From: Christensenella sp. UBA1224
GTDB lineage: Bacteria > Bacillota > Clostridia > Christensenellales > Aristaeellaceae
Length of the DNA: 25,134 nt
NCBI GenBank assembly: GCA_002309235.1
Contig: DBXA01000024.1
Coordinates: forward strand, 2,085 to 27,218
Reading direction: 5' to 3'
A program made the position numbers and the translations under genes. Position 1 is the first letter of the stretch; the number at the start of each line of letters is the position of its first letter. The notes under the pieces were generated by a model. That model saw only the letters and a program-made list of their open reading frames with translations. It did no database searches and had not been told where the DNA came from. Shown piece after piece: positions 7,506-15,215 of the stretch.

Positions 7506-8077
7506 CGTTGGATGCAGTGAACGCCGGTATCCGGGAGATGTGCGAAAGAAAGTATCCCGGCAGGAGACCGGTCTTCGGCGAAGGAAAAGCCGGCTGTACG
7601 GTGATGCTGATCGGGGAAGCGCCGGGCGGACAGGAAGAGGCGCAGGGAAGGCCTTTTGTCGGAAAAGCCGGGAAAAATCTGGATGAATTTCTGGCGATGG
7701 CTGACATACCCAGAGAGGATGTCTATATCACGAATGTCGTGAAGATACGCCCGATCAGGATATCCAAGACAGGCACGATCTCGAACCGGGCTCCCGCTTC
7801 CGCGGAGACGGGAGATTTCCTGCCATGGCTCCTCGAGGAGATCAGGGCGGTCGATCCTTCCGTCGTGGTGACACTGGGCAACACGCCACTGAAGGCGCTT
7901 CTCGGGAATGGGCAGACGATAGGCGCTGTCCACGGAAAAATACAGTCTCTGGAAGGGAGAAGGCTGTACCCGCTGTATCATCCTGCCTCCGTCATCTATA
8001 ACCGTTCCCTCCGGGACGTGTATGCGGCGGATGTCCGGAGCCTGGGAGAGGTGCTCAGGGAATGGAACGTATTGTAG
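7502..8077 (+). CDS. UDG-superfamily protein without Fe-S cysteines
   Basis: This 191-residue protein has the same fold signatures as its upstream neighbour: LIGEAPGGQEEAQGRPFVGKAG and LYHPASVIYN. All four cluster cysteines are lost: no CxxC near the N-terminus, I82 (VVKIRP) where the neighbour has C86, and no Cys at the fourth position. The motif before the second site reads LGNTPLKALLG. It is likely a uracil-DNA glycosylase-like protein. It may still be an active glycosylase of a cluster-free subgroup, or may have a changed specificity; sequence alone cannot decide. It starts at TTG with a strong ribosome site and overlaps the upstream stop by 4 bases, so the two are co-translated. Confidence 0.85.
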   Translation: MTLDAVNAGIREMCERKYPGRRPVFGEGKAGCTVMLIGEAPGGQEEAQGRPFVGKAGKNLDEFLAMADIPREDVYITNVVKIRPIRISKTGTISNRAPASAETGDFLPWLLEEIRAVDPSVVVTLGNTPLKALLGNGQTIGAVHGKIQSLEGRRLYPLYHPASVIYNRSLRDVYAADVRSLGEVLREWNVL

Positions 8078-8991
8078 AATGCCGTACGCCTGGAGAAATG
8101 CTGGCCTTCGCACGTGCGGGCACGAAGCCCGGGAGATTGCCGGAGACTCTGTGGGCATGCACAAAAGCGGGAAACAGCATGCTTCGGGACAAGCACATTT
8201 TTCTCCTGGACAGGGAGACAGGTTCCAGGCTTCTCCTTACATCATCGGGCGATACCGCGTGGGTATCGCTTCTTCATATCGGGGTGGGAGGGCTTGGCGC
8301 CGTCGTTGAGAGGGCGAAGGAGACGGCCGGACAGTGGGGTGCTCTCATGCTGCGCGGGCCCGTATCCCCGGATGGGAGCGGCTTTGGCCTCGGCCTTTTT
8401 GCGGGAGGGGGAGATACGGCCTCCCCATGGCATCCTTCCAATCCCGCTTCCTGGTGTGATGAGATGGAAAGATGCGGCTTCGAATCCGCCGAAACATTCT
8501 ATGAGATGCGCATGGATATCCCGGATGCGGAAAGCCCCTTCCGGAGGCTTGCACAGAGGAGTAAAGCTTCCGGCGTCACGGTCGTGCAGGCGGATCTAAG
8601 GGATAGAAGATGTGCCGAGGAGGCTTATGCCGTCAGCGAGGACGCGCATGTGCGTTCCTTCAGAGCGTTTGCGGGTACGCTGAAACGCGTGAGACGCATA
8701 TCAAAAGATGCAGGCGCTTATATCGCCTGTCAGAACGGTGCTGCAGCGGGCTGGCTTCTGTACACCCTTGAAGAGAGCGGAGCACGCATACTGCACATAC
8801 AGGTGCTGCCCGGTTACAGACATACCTGGGTGACACCGGCTTTGATCGACAAGGCGTGGGAGCTCGGCAGGATCCGCGGCTGCCTTTTCGCATCTACGAT
8901 AGACGCACAAAACCGCCTTTCATTGGATATCGCGCGCAGCGCCGGAATGCGGATCTATAGGGAATATCGCATGTTTCGGCTTCTTCTTTAA
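8062..8991 (+). CDS. GNAT-family N-acetyltransferase-like protein
   Basis: This 309-residue soluble protein has features of a GNAT acyltransferase. The middle segment (GPVSPDGSGFGLGLFAGG, then SWCDEMERCGFESAETFYEMRM) resembles the closing strands of a GNAT fold. The C-terminal part has the beta4-alpha3 pattern AAGWLLYTLEESGARILHIQVLPGYRHTWV, followed by the final strand pattern ending in IYREYRMFRLLL. It may contain two degenerate GNAT halves. Substrate unknown. ATG 8062 follows AGAGGTG (8047-8053) by 8 bases and overlaps the preceding gene by 16 bases. It is the last gene of the run beginning at yigZ. Confidence 0.65.
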   Translation: MERIVECRTPGEMLAFARAGTKPGRLPETLWACTKAGNSMLRDKHIFLLDRETGSRLLLTSSGDTAWVSLLHIGVGGLGAVVERAKETAGQWGALMLRGPVSPDGSGFGLGLFAGGGDTASPWHPSNPASWCDEMERCGFESAETFYEMRMDIPDAESPFRRLAQRSKASGVTVVQADLRDRRCAEEAYAVSEDAHVRSFRAFAGTLKRVRRISKDAGAYIACQNGAAAGWLLYTLEESGARILHIQVLPGYRHTWVTPALIDKAWELGRIRGCLFASTIDAQNRLSLDIARSAGMRIYREYRMFRLLL

Positions 8992-9043
8992 AATTTAACA
9001 CTGATAATCCTGCAAAACACCTTTCCTAAAGCATGGTTTTGTG

Positions 9044-9049
9044 TATTAT
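9044..9049 (+). promoter_or_regulatory. Weak candidate promoter for the zinc-ribbon operon
   Basis: TATTAT within an A+T-rich 108-base gap resembles a -10 element. No good -35 hexamer is seen at 16-18 bases. It is proposed mainly because this gap separates two gene groups. Confidence 0.3.
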
Positions 9050-9099
9050 AGTCAGGTGCACGATTGTATGTGAGTATCAACTCCATCGGAGGGAACGGA

Positions 9100-9570
9100 A
9101 TGACTTTTAAGAAATGCCCCAGATGCGAACTGAATTATATCCTTGACGGCGGTGAGCTCTGCACCGTCTGCCGCCGTGAGGTACGCGGCGAATCGTTTGA
9201 TGACGATACGATAGAGATGTGCTCCGAATGCGGGGAGAACCCGGCACTGCCCGGCAGCGAATACTGCGCGGCCTGTCTCAAGATCGTCAACAGGCGCAAT
9301 AAGGTGGAGATACCTGCGTCGGAAGACGTGGGCATCGGGGAAAATGTGACTATGAGCATAGACAATGACGATGTCAGCAGCATGGATGAGCTCGTCATAG
9401 GCGAGGCGGATGCTGCTCCGTTCGACGATGATTACGCCGAAGACGACGAGCCTTCCTCCATGAGGCGCGGCAAAGGCAGGAGCCAGGCAGACGAGTTCGA
9501 AGAGAGCGGCTTCAGCGTAGTGAATGCCGAGGACGGTATGAACGAGCATGACGGTCTACTCGATCTCTGA
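9100..9570 (+). CDS. Double zinc-ribbon protein with acidic tail
   Basis: This 156-residue protein has two predicted zinc ribbons with identical spacing: C6-x2-C9-x11-C21-x2-C24 and C41-x2-C44-x11-C56-x2-C59. The second half (about residues 65-156) is very acidic and low in hydrophobic residues, so probably disordered, with one basic patch (SMRRGKGRS). There is no membrane segment. Zinc ribbons often bind nucleic acid or protein partners, but no function can be assigned. ATG 9100 follows GGAGGG (9088-9093) by 6 bases. Its 3' end overlaps the metallophosphoesterase by 23 bases, so expression is linked. I do not recognise a named family. Confidence 0.8.
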   Translation: MTFKKCPRCELNYILDGGELCTVCRREVRGESFDDDTIEMCSECGENPALPGSEYCAACLKIVNRRNKVEIPASEDVGIGENVTMSIDNDDVSSMDELVIGEADAAPFDDDYAEDDEPSSMRRGKGRSQADEFEESGFSVVNAEDGMNEHDGLLDL

Positions 9571-10240
9571 TCTGCACATGTCCTGCGGCGATAAGCCGAT
9601 GGATGTGTTCGGGGCAAACTGGGAAAACCATGTGGAACGGATCTGTGATGACTGGCGATCCAAAGTGGCCGAAGAGGACCTTGTCCTTTTGCCCGGCGAT
9701 TTTTCCTGGGCGATGCACCTTCGGGAAGCGGTTCCGCACCTGGCTCTCATCGCCTCTCTTCCGGGCAGGAAAGTGCTGCTGCGCGGCAACCATGATTTCT
9801 GGTGGTCCGCGATAGGCAGGGTGCGCGAAGCGCTGCCGGAGGGCATGTATGCGCTACAGAACGATGCGCTTGTATTTGGGGAATGCGTGCTGGCGGGTAC
9901 AAGGGGCTGGCTGCTCCCCGGGGAAGATACGGATGCCGGGGACAGGAAGATCTTCGACAGGGAACTGATCCGCCTCCGGCTGTCGCTCGCAGAGGCGCGC
10001 AGGGTCATGCCGCAAGGCAGGCTGATCGTGATGCTGCACTTCCCGCCGGCCACGCTCCTGCAGCCGGATACGCCGTTTACGGAGATGATAAGCGAATTCC
10101 TGCCGGAGGTCGTCATATACGGGCATTTGCACGGTCAGGCGGCAAAAAACGCACTGACGGGGCTGCATAACGGTATCGAATACCGCCTTGTGAGCTGCGA
10201 CGCGCTGGATTTCAGACTTGCGAAGATAATAGAAGGATGA
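9548..10240 (+). CDS. Calcineurin-like metallophosphoesterase
   Basis: This 230-residue protein has all the metal-binding motifs of the family: SDLHMS (residues 7-12), LLPGDFSW near 50, RGNHDFWW near 80, MLHFPP near 160 and YGHLHG near 190. Such enzymes use two metal ions to cleave phosphomonoesters or diesters. The substrate here (nucleotide, nucleic acid or phosphoprotein) is not evident. It lacks a signal peptide, so it is cytoplasmic. ATG 9548 lies inside the end of the zinc-ribbon gene. The gene is followed directly by two strong terminators, making it the last gene of its transcript. Confidence 0.9.
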   Translation: MTVYSISDLHMSCGDKPMDVFGANWENHVERICDDWRSKVAEEDLVLLPGDFSWAMHLREAVPHLALIASLPGRKVLLRGNHDFWWSAIGRVREALPEGMYALQNDALVFGECVLAGTRGWLLPGEDTDAGDRKIFDRELIRLRLSLAEARRVMPQGRLIVMLHFPPATLLQPDTPFTEMISEFLPEVVIYGHLHGQAAKNALTGLHNGIEYRLVSCDALDFRLAKIIEG

Positions 10241-10247
10241 TCTGTAC

Positions 10248-10277
10248 GGGCTGTTGTTGAAACAGCCCTCTTTTTTT
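10248..10277 (+). terminator. Intrinsic terminator 1 after the phosphoesterase gene
   Basis: GGGCTGTT (10248-10255) pairs with AACAGCCC (10261-10268) around a 5-base loop, followed by TCTTTTTTT. This is a textbook Rho-independent terminator. Confidence 0.93.
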
Positions 10278-10278
10278 G

Positions 10279-10306
10279 CCTCCGGACAGCCGGAGGTCCT
10301 TTTTTT
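10279..10306 (+). terminator. Intrinsic terminator 2, in tandem
   Basis: CCTCCGG (10279-10285) pairs with CCGGAGG (10290-10296) around ACAG and is followed by TCC and seven T. Together with terminator 1 it insulates the dcw cluster from upstream transcription. Confidence 0.9.
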
Positions 10307-10326
10307 ATCAAAAAAACCAAAAATCT

Positions 10327-10342
10327 GTCAAAATAGGTGGCA
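10327..10342 (+). repeat. mraZ-promoter direct repeat, copy 1
   Basis: GTCAAAATAGGTGGCA. It matches the copy at 10379 in 15 of 16 bases and lies upstream of and over the -35 position. It is a candidate MraZ-binding element (inference). Confidence 0.6.
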
Positions 10343-10357
10343 AATAGTGTGGACTTG

Positions 10358-10366
10358 TGTTATAAT
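10358..10366 (+). promoter_or_regulatory. Extended -10 promoter of mraZ
   Basis: TGT followed by TATAAT (10361-10366) forms an extended -10 element. The -35 position at 17 bases reads TGGCAA, a poor match that overlaps repeat copy 1. Transcription would begin near 10373. Confidence 0.8.
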
Positions 10367-10368
10367 GT

Positions 10369-10380
10369 GTCAACACAGGT
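10369..10380 (+). repeat. mraZ-promoter direct repeat, copy 2 (partial)
   Basis: GTCAACACAGGT fits the shared consensus GTCAANAYAGGT and starts exactly 10 bases before copy 3, over the expected transcription start. Confidence 0.5.
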
Positions 10381-10394
10381 CAATATAGGTGGCA
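10379..10394 (+). repeat. mraZ-promoter direct repeat, copy 3
   Basis: GTCAATATAGGTGGCA, 52 bases downstream of copy 1 (start to start) and 10 bases downstream of copy 2. It lies between the transcription start and the ribosome site. Confidence 0.6.
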
Positions 10395-10413
10395 GAATAT
10401 ACCCATAAGGGGC

Positions 10414-10423
10414 AGGAGGTGAT
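10414..10423 (+). promoter_or_regulatory. Very strong ribosome site of mraZ
   Basis: AGGAGGTGAT is a full-length complement of the 16S rRNA 3' end and lies 5 bases before ATG 10429. Confidence 0.85.
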
Positions 10424-10428
10424 ACGCC

Positions 10429-10890
10429 ATGGCTATCCTTTTTTCCGGGAGTCATATACAGACCATAGATAAAAAGGGCCGCGTGACCGTGCCGGCGGCG
10501 TATCGCGAATCCCTTGGGGAAAAGTTCACCGTAGGCCTGAACGGCAATTTTACGACAGCAGCCATCTATCCGCAGGCGAAGTGGGAGACGATAGGTGAAA
10601 AGCTTGCCAGGATACCGGATACCGATGAGGATGGCATGCGGTATGTAAGGCTGATCATCGGCTCTTCGTTCGCGGATTCCACGCTGGATGGGCAGGGGCG
10701 CGTGCTCGTGCCGCCTACGCTCAGAAAAAAGGCGGGTCTCCTCAAAAGCGTCGTCTTTGTCGGCATGGGAGAATACTTCGAAATGTGGGATGAAGACAGG
10801 TACTTCTCCGTGATCGAGGCAGACCAGAACGACAAACAGCTGATCAGGCATGTGAATGAGACCTATTTCAGCCCCAGGCGGGATGAATGA
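10429..10890 (+). CDS. mraZ: Transcriptional regulator MraZ
   Basis: MraZ is an AbrB-like DNA-binding protein that forms a ring and represses its own dcw promoter by binding direct repeats upstream of mraZ. The 153-residue length is normal. Both swapped-hairpin halves are visible, each with the DxxxR signature: DKKGRVTVP near the N-terminus and DGQGRVLVPPTLR in the second half. Candidate operator repeats lie at 10327-10394. It heads the dcw cluster, as usual. The next gene is FtsL-like instead of rsmH, which normally follows directly. Confidence 0.96.
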   Translation: MAILFSGSHIQTIDKKGRVTVPAAYRESLGEKFTVGLNGNFTTAAIYPQAKWETIGEKLARIPDTDEDGMRYVRLIIGSSFADSTLDGQGRVLVPPTLRKKAGLLKSVVFVGMGEYFEMWDEDRYFSVIEADQNDKQLIRHVNETYFSPRRDE

Positions 10891-10913
10891 ACCGGACAAT
10901 GGAGGAATAAACA

Positions 10914-11342
10914 GTGAAACGTCAGGGTGCGGGATACGCAGATCAATTTGTGGATGACGAACTTGCTTCCGTATGGGAGGAAGAGGATTTTTCCGCGATC
11001 AAGCCTGTCAGAAAGTACAAAAGAAGCCAGGGAAGCGCGGCATCCTTCTTTAAATTTGTCTTCCTTGTGGTGCTTCTCGTCGGCCTTGTCCTCCGGATCT
11101 ACCGGGTAGCTATCATTTACAACAGAAACTGCCAGATCGAGACTTTGCAGGCTACGGTCGAATCCTGCCGGCGTGAATACAACAATTACAACGAGCGCTA
11201 TGCCTTCCTTTATAAAAATCTGCTGGACAAAGCGCGGGATGTGGCGGAAAACGAGTTGGGCATGGTCAAAGCCGGCGAGGAGGATATCCGTACGCTGTCC
11301 CTGGGCGGAAATTCCGTTGCCGTGGCGGACGCGGGGGAGTAG
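10914..11342 (+). CDS. FtsL/DivIC-like septum protein
   Basis: This 142-residue protein has the FtsL/DivIC layout: a charged cytoplasmic N-terminus of about 42 residues, one membrane helix at about 43-65 (FFKFVFLVVLLVGLVLRIYR), then an extracytoplasmic heptad-like region with Asn, Glu and Leu repeats that ends in an ENELGMVKAGEEDI motif typical of this family. Such proteins form a complex with DivIB/FtsQ that activates septal peptidoglycan synthesis. The position between mraZ and murE is where ftsL normally lies after rsmH. GTG 10914 follows GGAGG (10901-10905) by 8 bases. Sequence is weakly conserved in this family, so FtsL versus DivIC is not settled; position favours FtsL. Confidence 0.8.
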   Translation: MKRQGAGYADQFVDDELASVWEEEDFSAIKPVRKYKRSQGSAASFFKFVFLVVLLVGLVLRIYRVAIIYNRNCQIETLQATVESCRREYNNYNERYAFLYKNLLDKARDVAENELGMVKAGEEDIRTLSLGGNSVAVADAGE

Positions 11343-11375
11343 GCTTTCCCGTATGCGCCTTGAAGGAGGTCCCTT

Positions 11376-12830
11376 ATGGTTTTAAAAACTCTGGCGGAAG
11401 CTGCGCCGTGCCTGATCAGCACGACAGGCGATATGCAAACACAGATACTTTCACTGTGTATCGATTCACGCAAGGTACAGGAAGGAGCACTTTTTTTCTG
11501 TACGCCGGGCATGAAAGCCGATGCACATGACTATGCGCCACAGGCCGTGAAAGCAGGGGCTGCGGCGCTTGTCGTCGAAAGGATACTTCCCCTCGATGTG
11601 CCGCAGATACTCGTAAAAAACGTGCGTCAGGCACTGAGCTATATGGCTGCGGAATTTTACGGAGATCCCGCGGAACACCTGCACCTGATAGGTCTGACGG
11701 GGACGAAAGGAAAAACGACTACGAGTTATCTCATCAAATCCATACTCGAAGAGGCAGGGTTCAAGACCGGTCTGATCGGAACAGTGTGTTCCATGATCGG
11801 GGAAGAGAGGCTGCCCTCGACACTGACGACGCCGGATCCTCTGGAATTTCAGCACCTTTTGAGGCTGATGGCGGACAGGGGCGTTACGCATGTGGTCATG
11901 GAGGTTTCGGCCCATGCTCTCGATATGGAACGCGTGTCCGGCATGGTGTTCGACGCTGCTGCCTTTACAAACCTCTCCCAGGACCATATGGATTATTTCG
12001 GCGATATGGAACGGTATCTCACAGCCAAAATGCGCCTTTTTGAAGCGGGCATGTGCAGGAAAGCCGTGTATAATTGCGATGACGATATCGTGCGTTCGGC
12101 TATGCAGGGCATCCCTGCGGTCTGCGTCGGTATCCGGGAACCGGCCGATGTCTTCGCTAAGAACATAGAGGTCAAGGAAACCGGGTATGAGTTTGACCTC
12201 GTGTTTTACAAAAGGGCCAGGATCAAGACGCATATCAGGCTGAGCGGTATGTTCAATGTATACAATGCTCTCGTGGCTGCCGCGGTGTGTGAGGCGGTCG
12301 GCGTAGAACATGAGGTGATCGCGAGGGGACTGTACGCGGTCTCCGGTGTTCCGGGGCGTATGGAAATGCTGGAAACCGATACGCCTTATCGCGTGATATT
12401 GGATTACGCCCATTCCCCGGATGCTTTGGAGAATATACTTTCAGCCGTAAGGCAGATGTGCCAGGGCAGAGTAGTCGCCCTTTTCGGCTGCGGCGGTGAC
12501 CGCGACAGAGAAAAGCGGCCGATCATGGGCGAGATCAGCGGGAACATGGCGGATTATACGATCATCACCAGCGATAATCCCCGTACGGAAGACCCCCATG
12601 AGATACTCAAGGCCATTGAAGAGGGCATGCAGCGTACGGACGGCGATTACACCGTGATCGAGAACAGGCGTGAAGCCATACGCTACGGACTTTCCATGTG
12701 CCGCGAGAACGATGTGCTGATCCTTGCGGGGAAAGGACACGAGACCTACCAGGAGATAAACGGAGTAAAGCATCCGTTTGACGAAAAAACAGTTGTAAAG
12801 GAGCTCCTCTCGGAAATGAGAGGCAGGTAA
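11376..12830 (+). CDS. murE: UDP-MurNAc-L-Ala-D-Glu:meso-diaminopimelate ligase
   Basis: MurE adds the third amino acid to the peptidoglycan stem peptide in the cytoplasm, using ATP. The 484-residue protein has the three Mur-ligase domains. An N-terminal UDP-binding domain precedes the P-loop TGTKGKTTTSYL near residues 107-118. The central domain has TTPDPLEFQ, MEVSAHALDMERV and the YLTAKMRLF lysine, which is carbamylated in the family. The C-terminal domain has DYAHSPDALENIL and GCGGDRDREKRP. DNPR at residues 400-403 indicates meso-diaminopimelate rather than lysine. ATG 11376 follows AAGGAGGT (11363-11370) by 5 bases. Confidence 0.97.
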   Translation: MVLKTLAEAAPCLISTTGDMQTQILSLCIDSRKVQEGALFFCTPGMKADAHDYAPQAVKAGAAALVVERILPLDVPQILVKNVRQALSYMAAEFYGDPAEHLHLIGLTGTKGKTTTSYLIKSILEEAGFKTGLIGTVCSMIGEERLPSTLTTPDPLEFQHLLRLMADRGVTHVVMEVSAHALDMERVSGMVFDAAAFTNLSQDHMDYFGDMERYLTAKMRLFEAGMCRKAVYNCDDDIVRSAMQGIPAVCVGIREPADVFAKNIEVKETGYEFDLVFYKRARIKTHIRLSGMFNVYNALVAAAVCEAVGVEHEVIARGLYAVSGVPGRMEMLETDTPYRVILDYAHSPDALENILSAVRQMCQGRVVALFGCGGDRDREKRPIMGEISGNMADYTIITSDNPRTEDPHEILKAIEEGMQRTDGDYTVIENRREAIRYGLSMCRENDVLILAGKGHETYQEINGVKHPFDEKTVVKELLSEMRGR

Positions 12831-12831
12831 T

Positions 12832-13803
12832 ATGCAAAGGATCATCTGGACAGCGGTGGCTGCTTTTGCCCTGTCGCTTGCGATAGGCCCGTTTATTGTA
12901 AAATGGCTCCGGAAGATGAAGATGGGGGGAAAGGAATACGATCTCGGCCCTCAGAGCCATCTCGCCAAGCAGGGCACTCCCATCATGGGTGGAATCATCT
13001 TCTTTGGGACTATGGTCGTGCTTCCTTTGATCATGCATGCGCCGGGCTATACCTGGCGGTTTGTGCCGGAGACAGTCGTTTGCATACTCGGTTTCGGGGC
13101 GATCGGCTTTACCGATGACTATATCAAAATAAAGCTGAAAAGGCATGAAGGCCTTTCGCCAAAGCAGAAGCTGCTGCCCCAGATCGCCCTGTCTATAGTG
13201 CTTGCGGTGTGGTCGTACCATACCGCCGGTTCAAGGTTCATCGTGCCGTTTTCAGGCGCTGAGTGGGATCTGGGCCTCCTCTATATCCCGGTGATGGCGT
13301 TTATCCTCGTCGCGGTGGTGAATTCCGCCAATCTCCTGGATGGGTGCGACGGACTGCTCGCAGGCTGCTCCATACTGGATTTCGCGGCCTTTATCCCGAT
13401 ACTTGCGGTTTTGAACCTGGATGGCGGGGATAACCTGATGCTGACGGCTGCGGTATCTGCCGGTGCCCTTATGGCTTTCCTCTGCTTCAATACGTACCCT
13501 GCAAAGGTCTTTATGGGCGATTCCGGTTCCTTTGCCATAGGCGGCTCTATCGCGGCGATCGCGATGTGCTCCGGCCTGTCGCTCATCCTTCCGATCATCT
13601 GTCTTGCGATGATGCTGTCGAGCTTGTCCGATATCATCCAGATCAGTTATTTCAAGATCACGCATGGCAAGCGTATCTTCCGGATGGCTCCGCTCCAGCA
13701 TCATTTTGAACTGTCGGGCATGCCGGAGACCCAGGTTGTGAATATGTACAGGATAGCGACCGCGATACTGTGCCTTATGACAGTAGCCGGCTTCCTGAAA
13801 TAG
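12832..13803 (+). CDS. mraY: Phospho-N-acetylmuramoyl-pentapeptide transferase
   Basis: MraY is an integral membrane enzyme that moves phospho-MurNAc-pentapeptide from UDP onto undecaprenyl phosphate to make lipid I. The 323-residue protein has about ten hydrophobic segments. Family motifs are GTPIMGGIIFF, GFTDDYIKIKLKR (catalytic aspartates), NSANLLDGCDGLLAG, KVFMGDSGSFAIGG and APLQHHFELSGMPETQVV. Cysteine in NLLDGCDGL is a small variation on the usual Leu. ATG 12832 comes one base after the murE stop. murF, normally between murE and mraY, is absent here. Confidence 0.97.
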   Translation: MQRIIWTAVAAFALSLAIGPFIVKWLRKMKMGGKEYDLGPQSHLAKQGTPIMGGIIFFGTMVVLPLIMHAPGYTWRFVPETVVCILGFGAIGFTDDYIKIKLKRHEGLSPKQKLLPQIALSIVLAVWSYHTAGSRFIVPFSGAEWDLGLLYIPVMAFILVAVVNSANLLDGCDGLLAGCSILDFAAFIPILAVLNLDGGDNLMLTAAVSAGALMAFLCFNTYPAKVFMGDSGSFAIGGSIAAIAMCSGLSLILPIICLAMMLSSLSDIIQISYFKITHGKRIFRMAPLQHHFELSGMPETQVVNMYRIATAILCLMTVAGFLK

Positions 13804-13813
13804 AACGATCGAT

Positions 13814-13847
13814 CGGGAGAAGGCGGGGCTTTCTCCCGTTTCTGTTT
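13814..13847 (+). terminator. Hairpin between mraY and murD (partial terminator?)
   Basis: CGGGAGAA (13814-13821) pairs perfectly with TTCTCCCG (13831-13838) around 9 bases and is followed by TTTCTGTTT, an interrupted T-tract. It sits in a 61-base gap within an otherwise tight operon and ends just before the murD ribosome site. It may lower transcription of distal genes or stabilise the upstream message. Confidence 0.5.
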
Positions 13848-13864
13848 GAAAAGAGGTTTCATCT

Positions 13865-15211
13865 TTGGAACGATATGTTGTACTCGGTATGGCCCGTTCC
13901 GGCATAGCGGCGGCGCATCTTTTGGCCGGGATCGGAAAACATGTTTTGATCTGTGATGCGAAGACGGAGGATAAGCTGGATGCCTCGATAGCGCTTCTGC
14001 ATGAAGAAAATGTCGAATGGCACCTGGGGGAGGACCCCTGTACATTGCTCGATGGCGCTCATGCCCTTGTGGTCAGTCCCGGTGTTCCGGATACCAATCC
14101 CGCTGTCGTTCTGGCGAAGGAAAAGGGTGTAGAGGTGATGGCGGAGATCGAGCTTGCCTGGCGCATGTTCCGCGGGGTTACCTGTGCTGTTACGGGTACG
14201 AACGGCAAGACCACGACAACTACCCTTCTTGCTGAGATCTTCCGGAATGCCGGATATAAAGCCGAACCGGTGGGAAATATCGGCATACCCTTTACGGGGA
14301 TCTGCAGGGATTCGCAGACCGGCGATATCGCCGTGTGTGAGGTCTCTTCTTTCCAAATGGAGACCTGCTCACGCTTCAGGCCCAGAGCTGCAGCTGTGCT
14401 CAACATCACGCCTGATCACCTGAACAGGCACGGAACGATGGATGTATACATCGGCCTGAAAAAGAAGATATTCGCCAATATGGCAGGGGATGACGCGGTT
14501 ATCCTGAATTACGATGATCCCGTATGCAGGGCTATGGCGGATGATGCAAAATGCCGCGTCATCTTTTTCAGCCGCAGGGAATCGCTGGAGAAAGGCGCCT
14601 GTCTTGCAGACGGTATGCTCATGTATGACGGGATGCCGCTGTGCACTGCGGATGATGTGTATATCAAAGGCAGTCACAATATCGAAAATGCCCTTGCTGC
14701 CTCTGCCGTGGCAGCTTTTATGGGTGTGTCTCCGGAGACGATAGCAAAAACGCTCACCACCTTCAGAGGAGTGGAGCACAGAATAGAGAAATTTCTTGAA
14801 AAAGACGGAATCACCTATATCAATGATTCAAAGGGCACCAACACGGATTCCACGATAAAGGCGATCCGTACGATGACGCGTCCTACGGTCATCATACTCG
14901 GCGGTTCGGAAAAGAATCAGGATTTTGCGGAGATGGCGCGTGAGATGCTCGCCTCACAGGTGAAGGCTGCCGTGCTCATCGGGGTGACGGCGCCGCAGAT
15001 AAAGAGACAGCTGCTTGAGGAAGGGTTTACACAGCTGTATGAAGCGGGAAGCGACTTTGAAAAAGCGGTAAGGCTCGCTGTAAGAGTGGCGAGGCAGGGC
15101 TGGAACATACTGCTTTCTCCCGCAAATGCGTCTTTTGATATGTTCACGGATTATGAAGCGCGGGGCAGGATATTCAAGGAGATCTGCACGCGGATAGCCG
15201 GGGAGGTATAA
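13865..15211 (+). CDS. murD: UDP-MurNAc-L-alanine:D-glutamate ligase
   Basis: MurD adds D-glutamate to UDP-MurNAc-L-alanine in the cytoplasm. The 448-residue protein has a Rossmann-like N-terminal domain (YVVLGMARSGIAAA), the ATP loop VTGTNGKTTTTTLLAE, NITPDHLNRHGTMDVY with the conserved His, the C-terminal FRGVEHRIEKF and INDSKGTNTDSTIKAI motifs, and SFDMFTDYEARGRIF. It starts at TTG 13865, 7 bases after AGAGGT (13852-13857), because homology begins immediately afterwards. ftsW/spoVE and murG, normally next, are missing and divIB follows directly, 4 bases after its stop. Confidence 0.96.
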   Translation: MERYVVLGMARSGIAAAHLLAGIGKHVLICDAKTEDKLDASIALLHEENVEWHLGEDPCTLLDGAHALVVSPGVPDTNPAVVLAKEKGVEVMAEIELAWRMFRGVTCAVTGTNGKTTTTTLLAEIFRNAGYKAEPVGNIGIPFTGICRDSQTGDIAVCEVSSFQMETCSRFRPRAAAVLNITPDHLNRHGTMDVYIGLKKKIFANMAGDDAVILNYDDPVCRAMADDAKCRVIFFSRRESLEKGACLADGMLMYDGMPLCTADDVYIKGSHNIENALAASAVAAFMGVSPETIAKTLTTFRGVEHRIEKFLEKDGITYINDSKGTNTDSTIKAIRTMTRPTVIILGGSEKNQDFAEMAREMLASQVKAAVLIGVTAPQIKRQLLEEGFTQLYEAGSDFEKAVRLAVRVARQGWNILLSPANASFDMFTDYEARGRIFKEICTRIAGEV

Positions 15212-15215
15212 AAGC

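Noticed and set aside
10279..10320. Possible leader peptide or regulatory RNA before mraZ
   Set aside because: The structure is simply the second of two terminators for the upstream gene, and the mraZ promoter lies after it.
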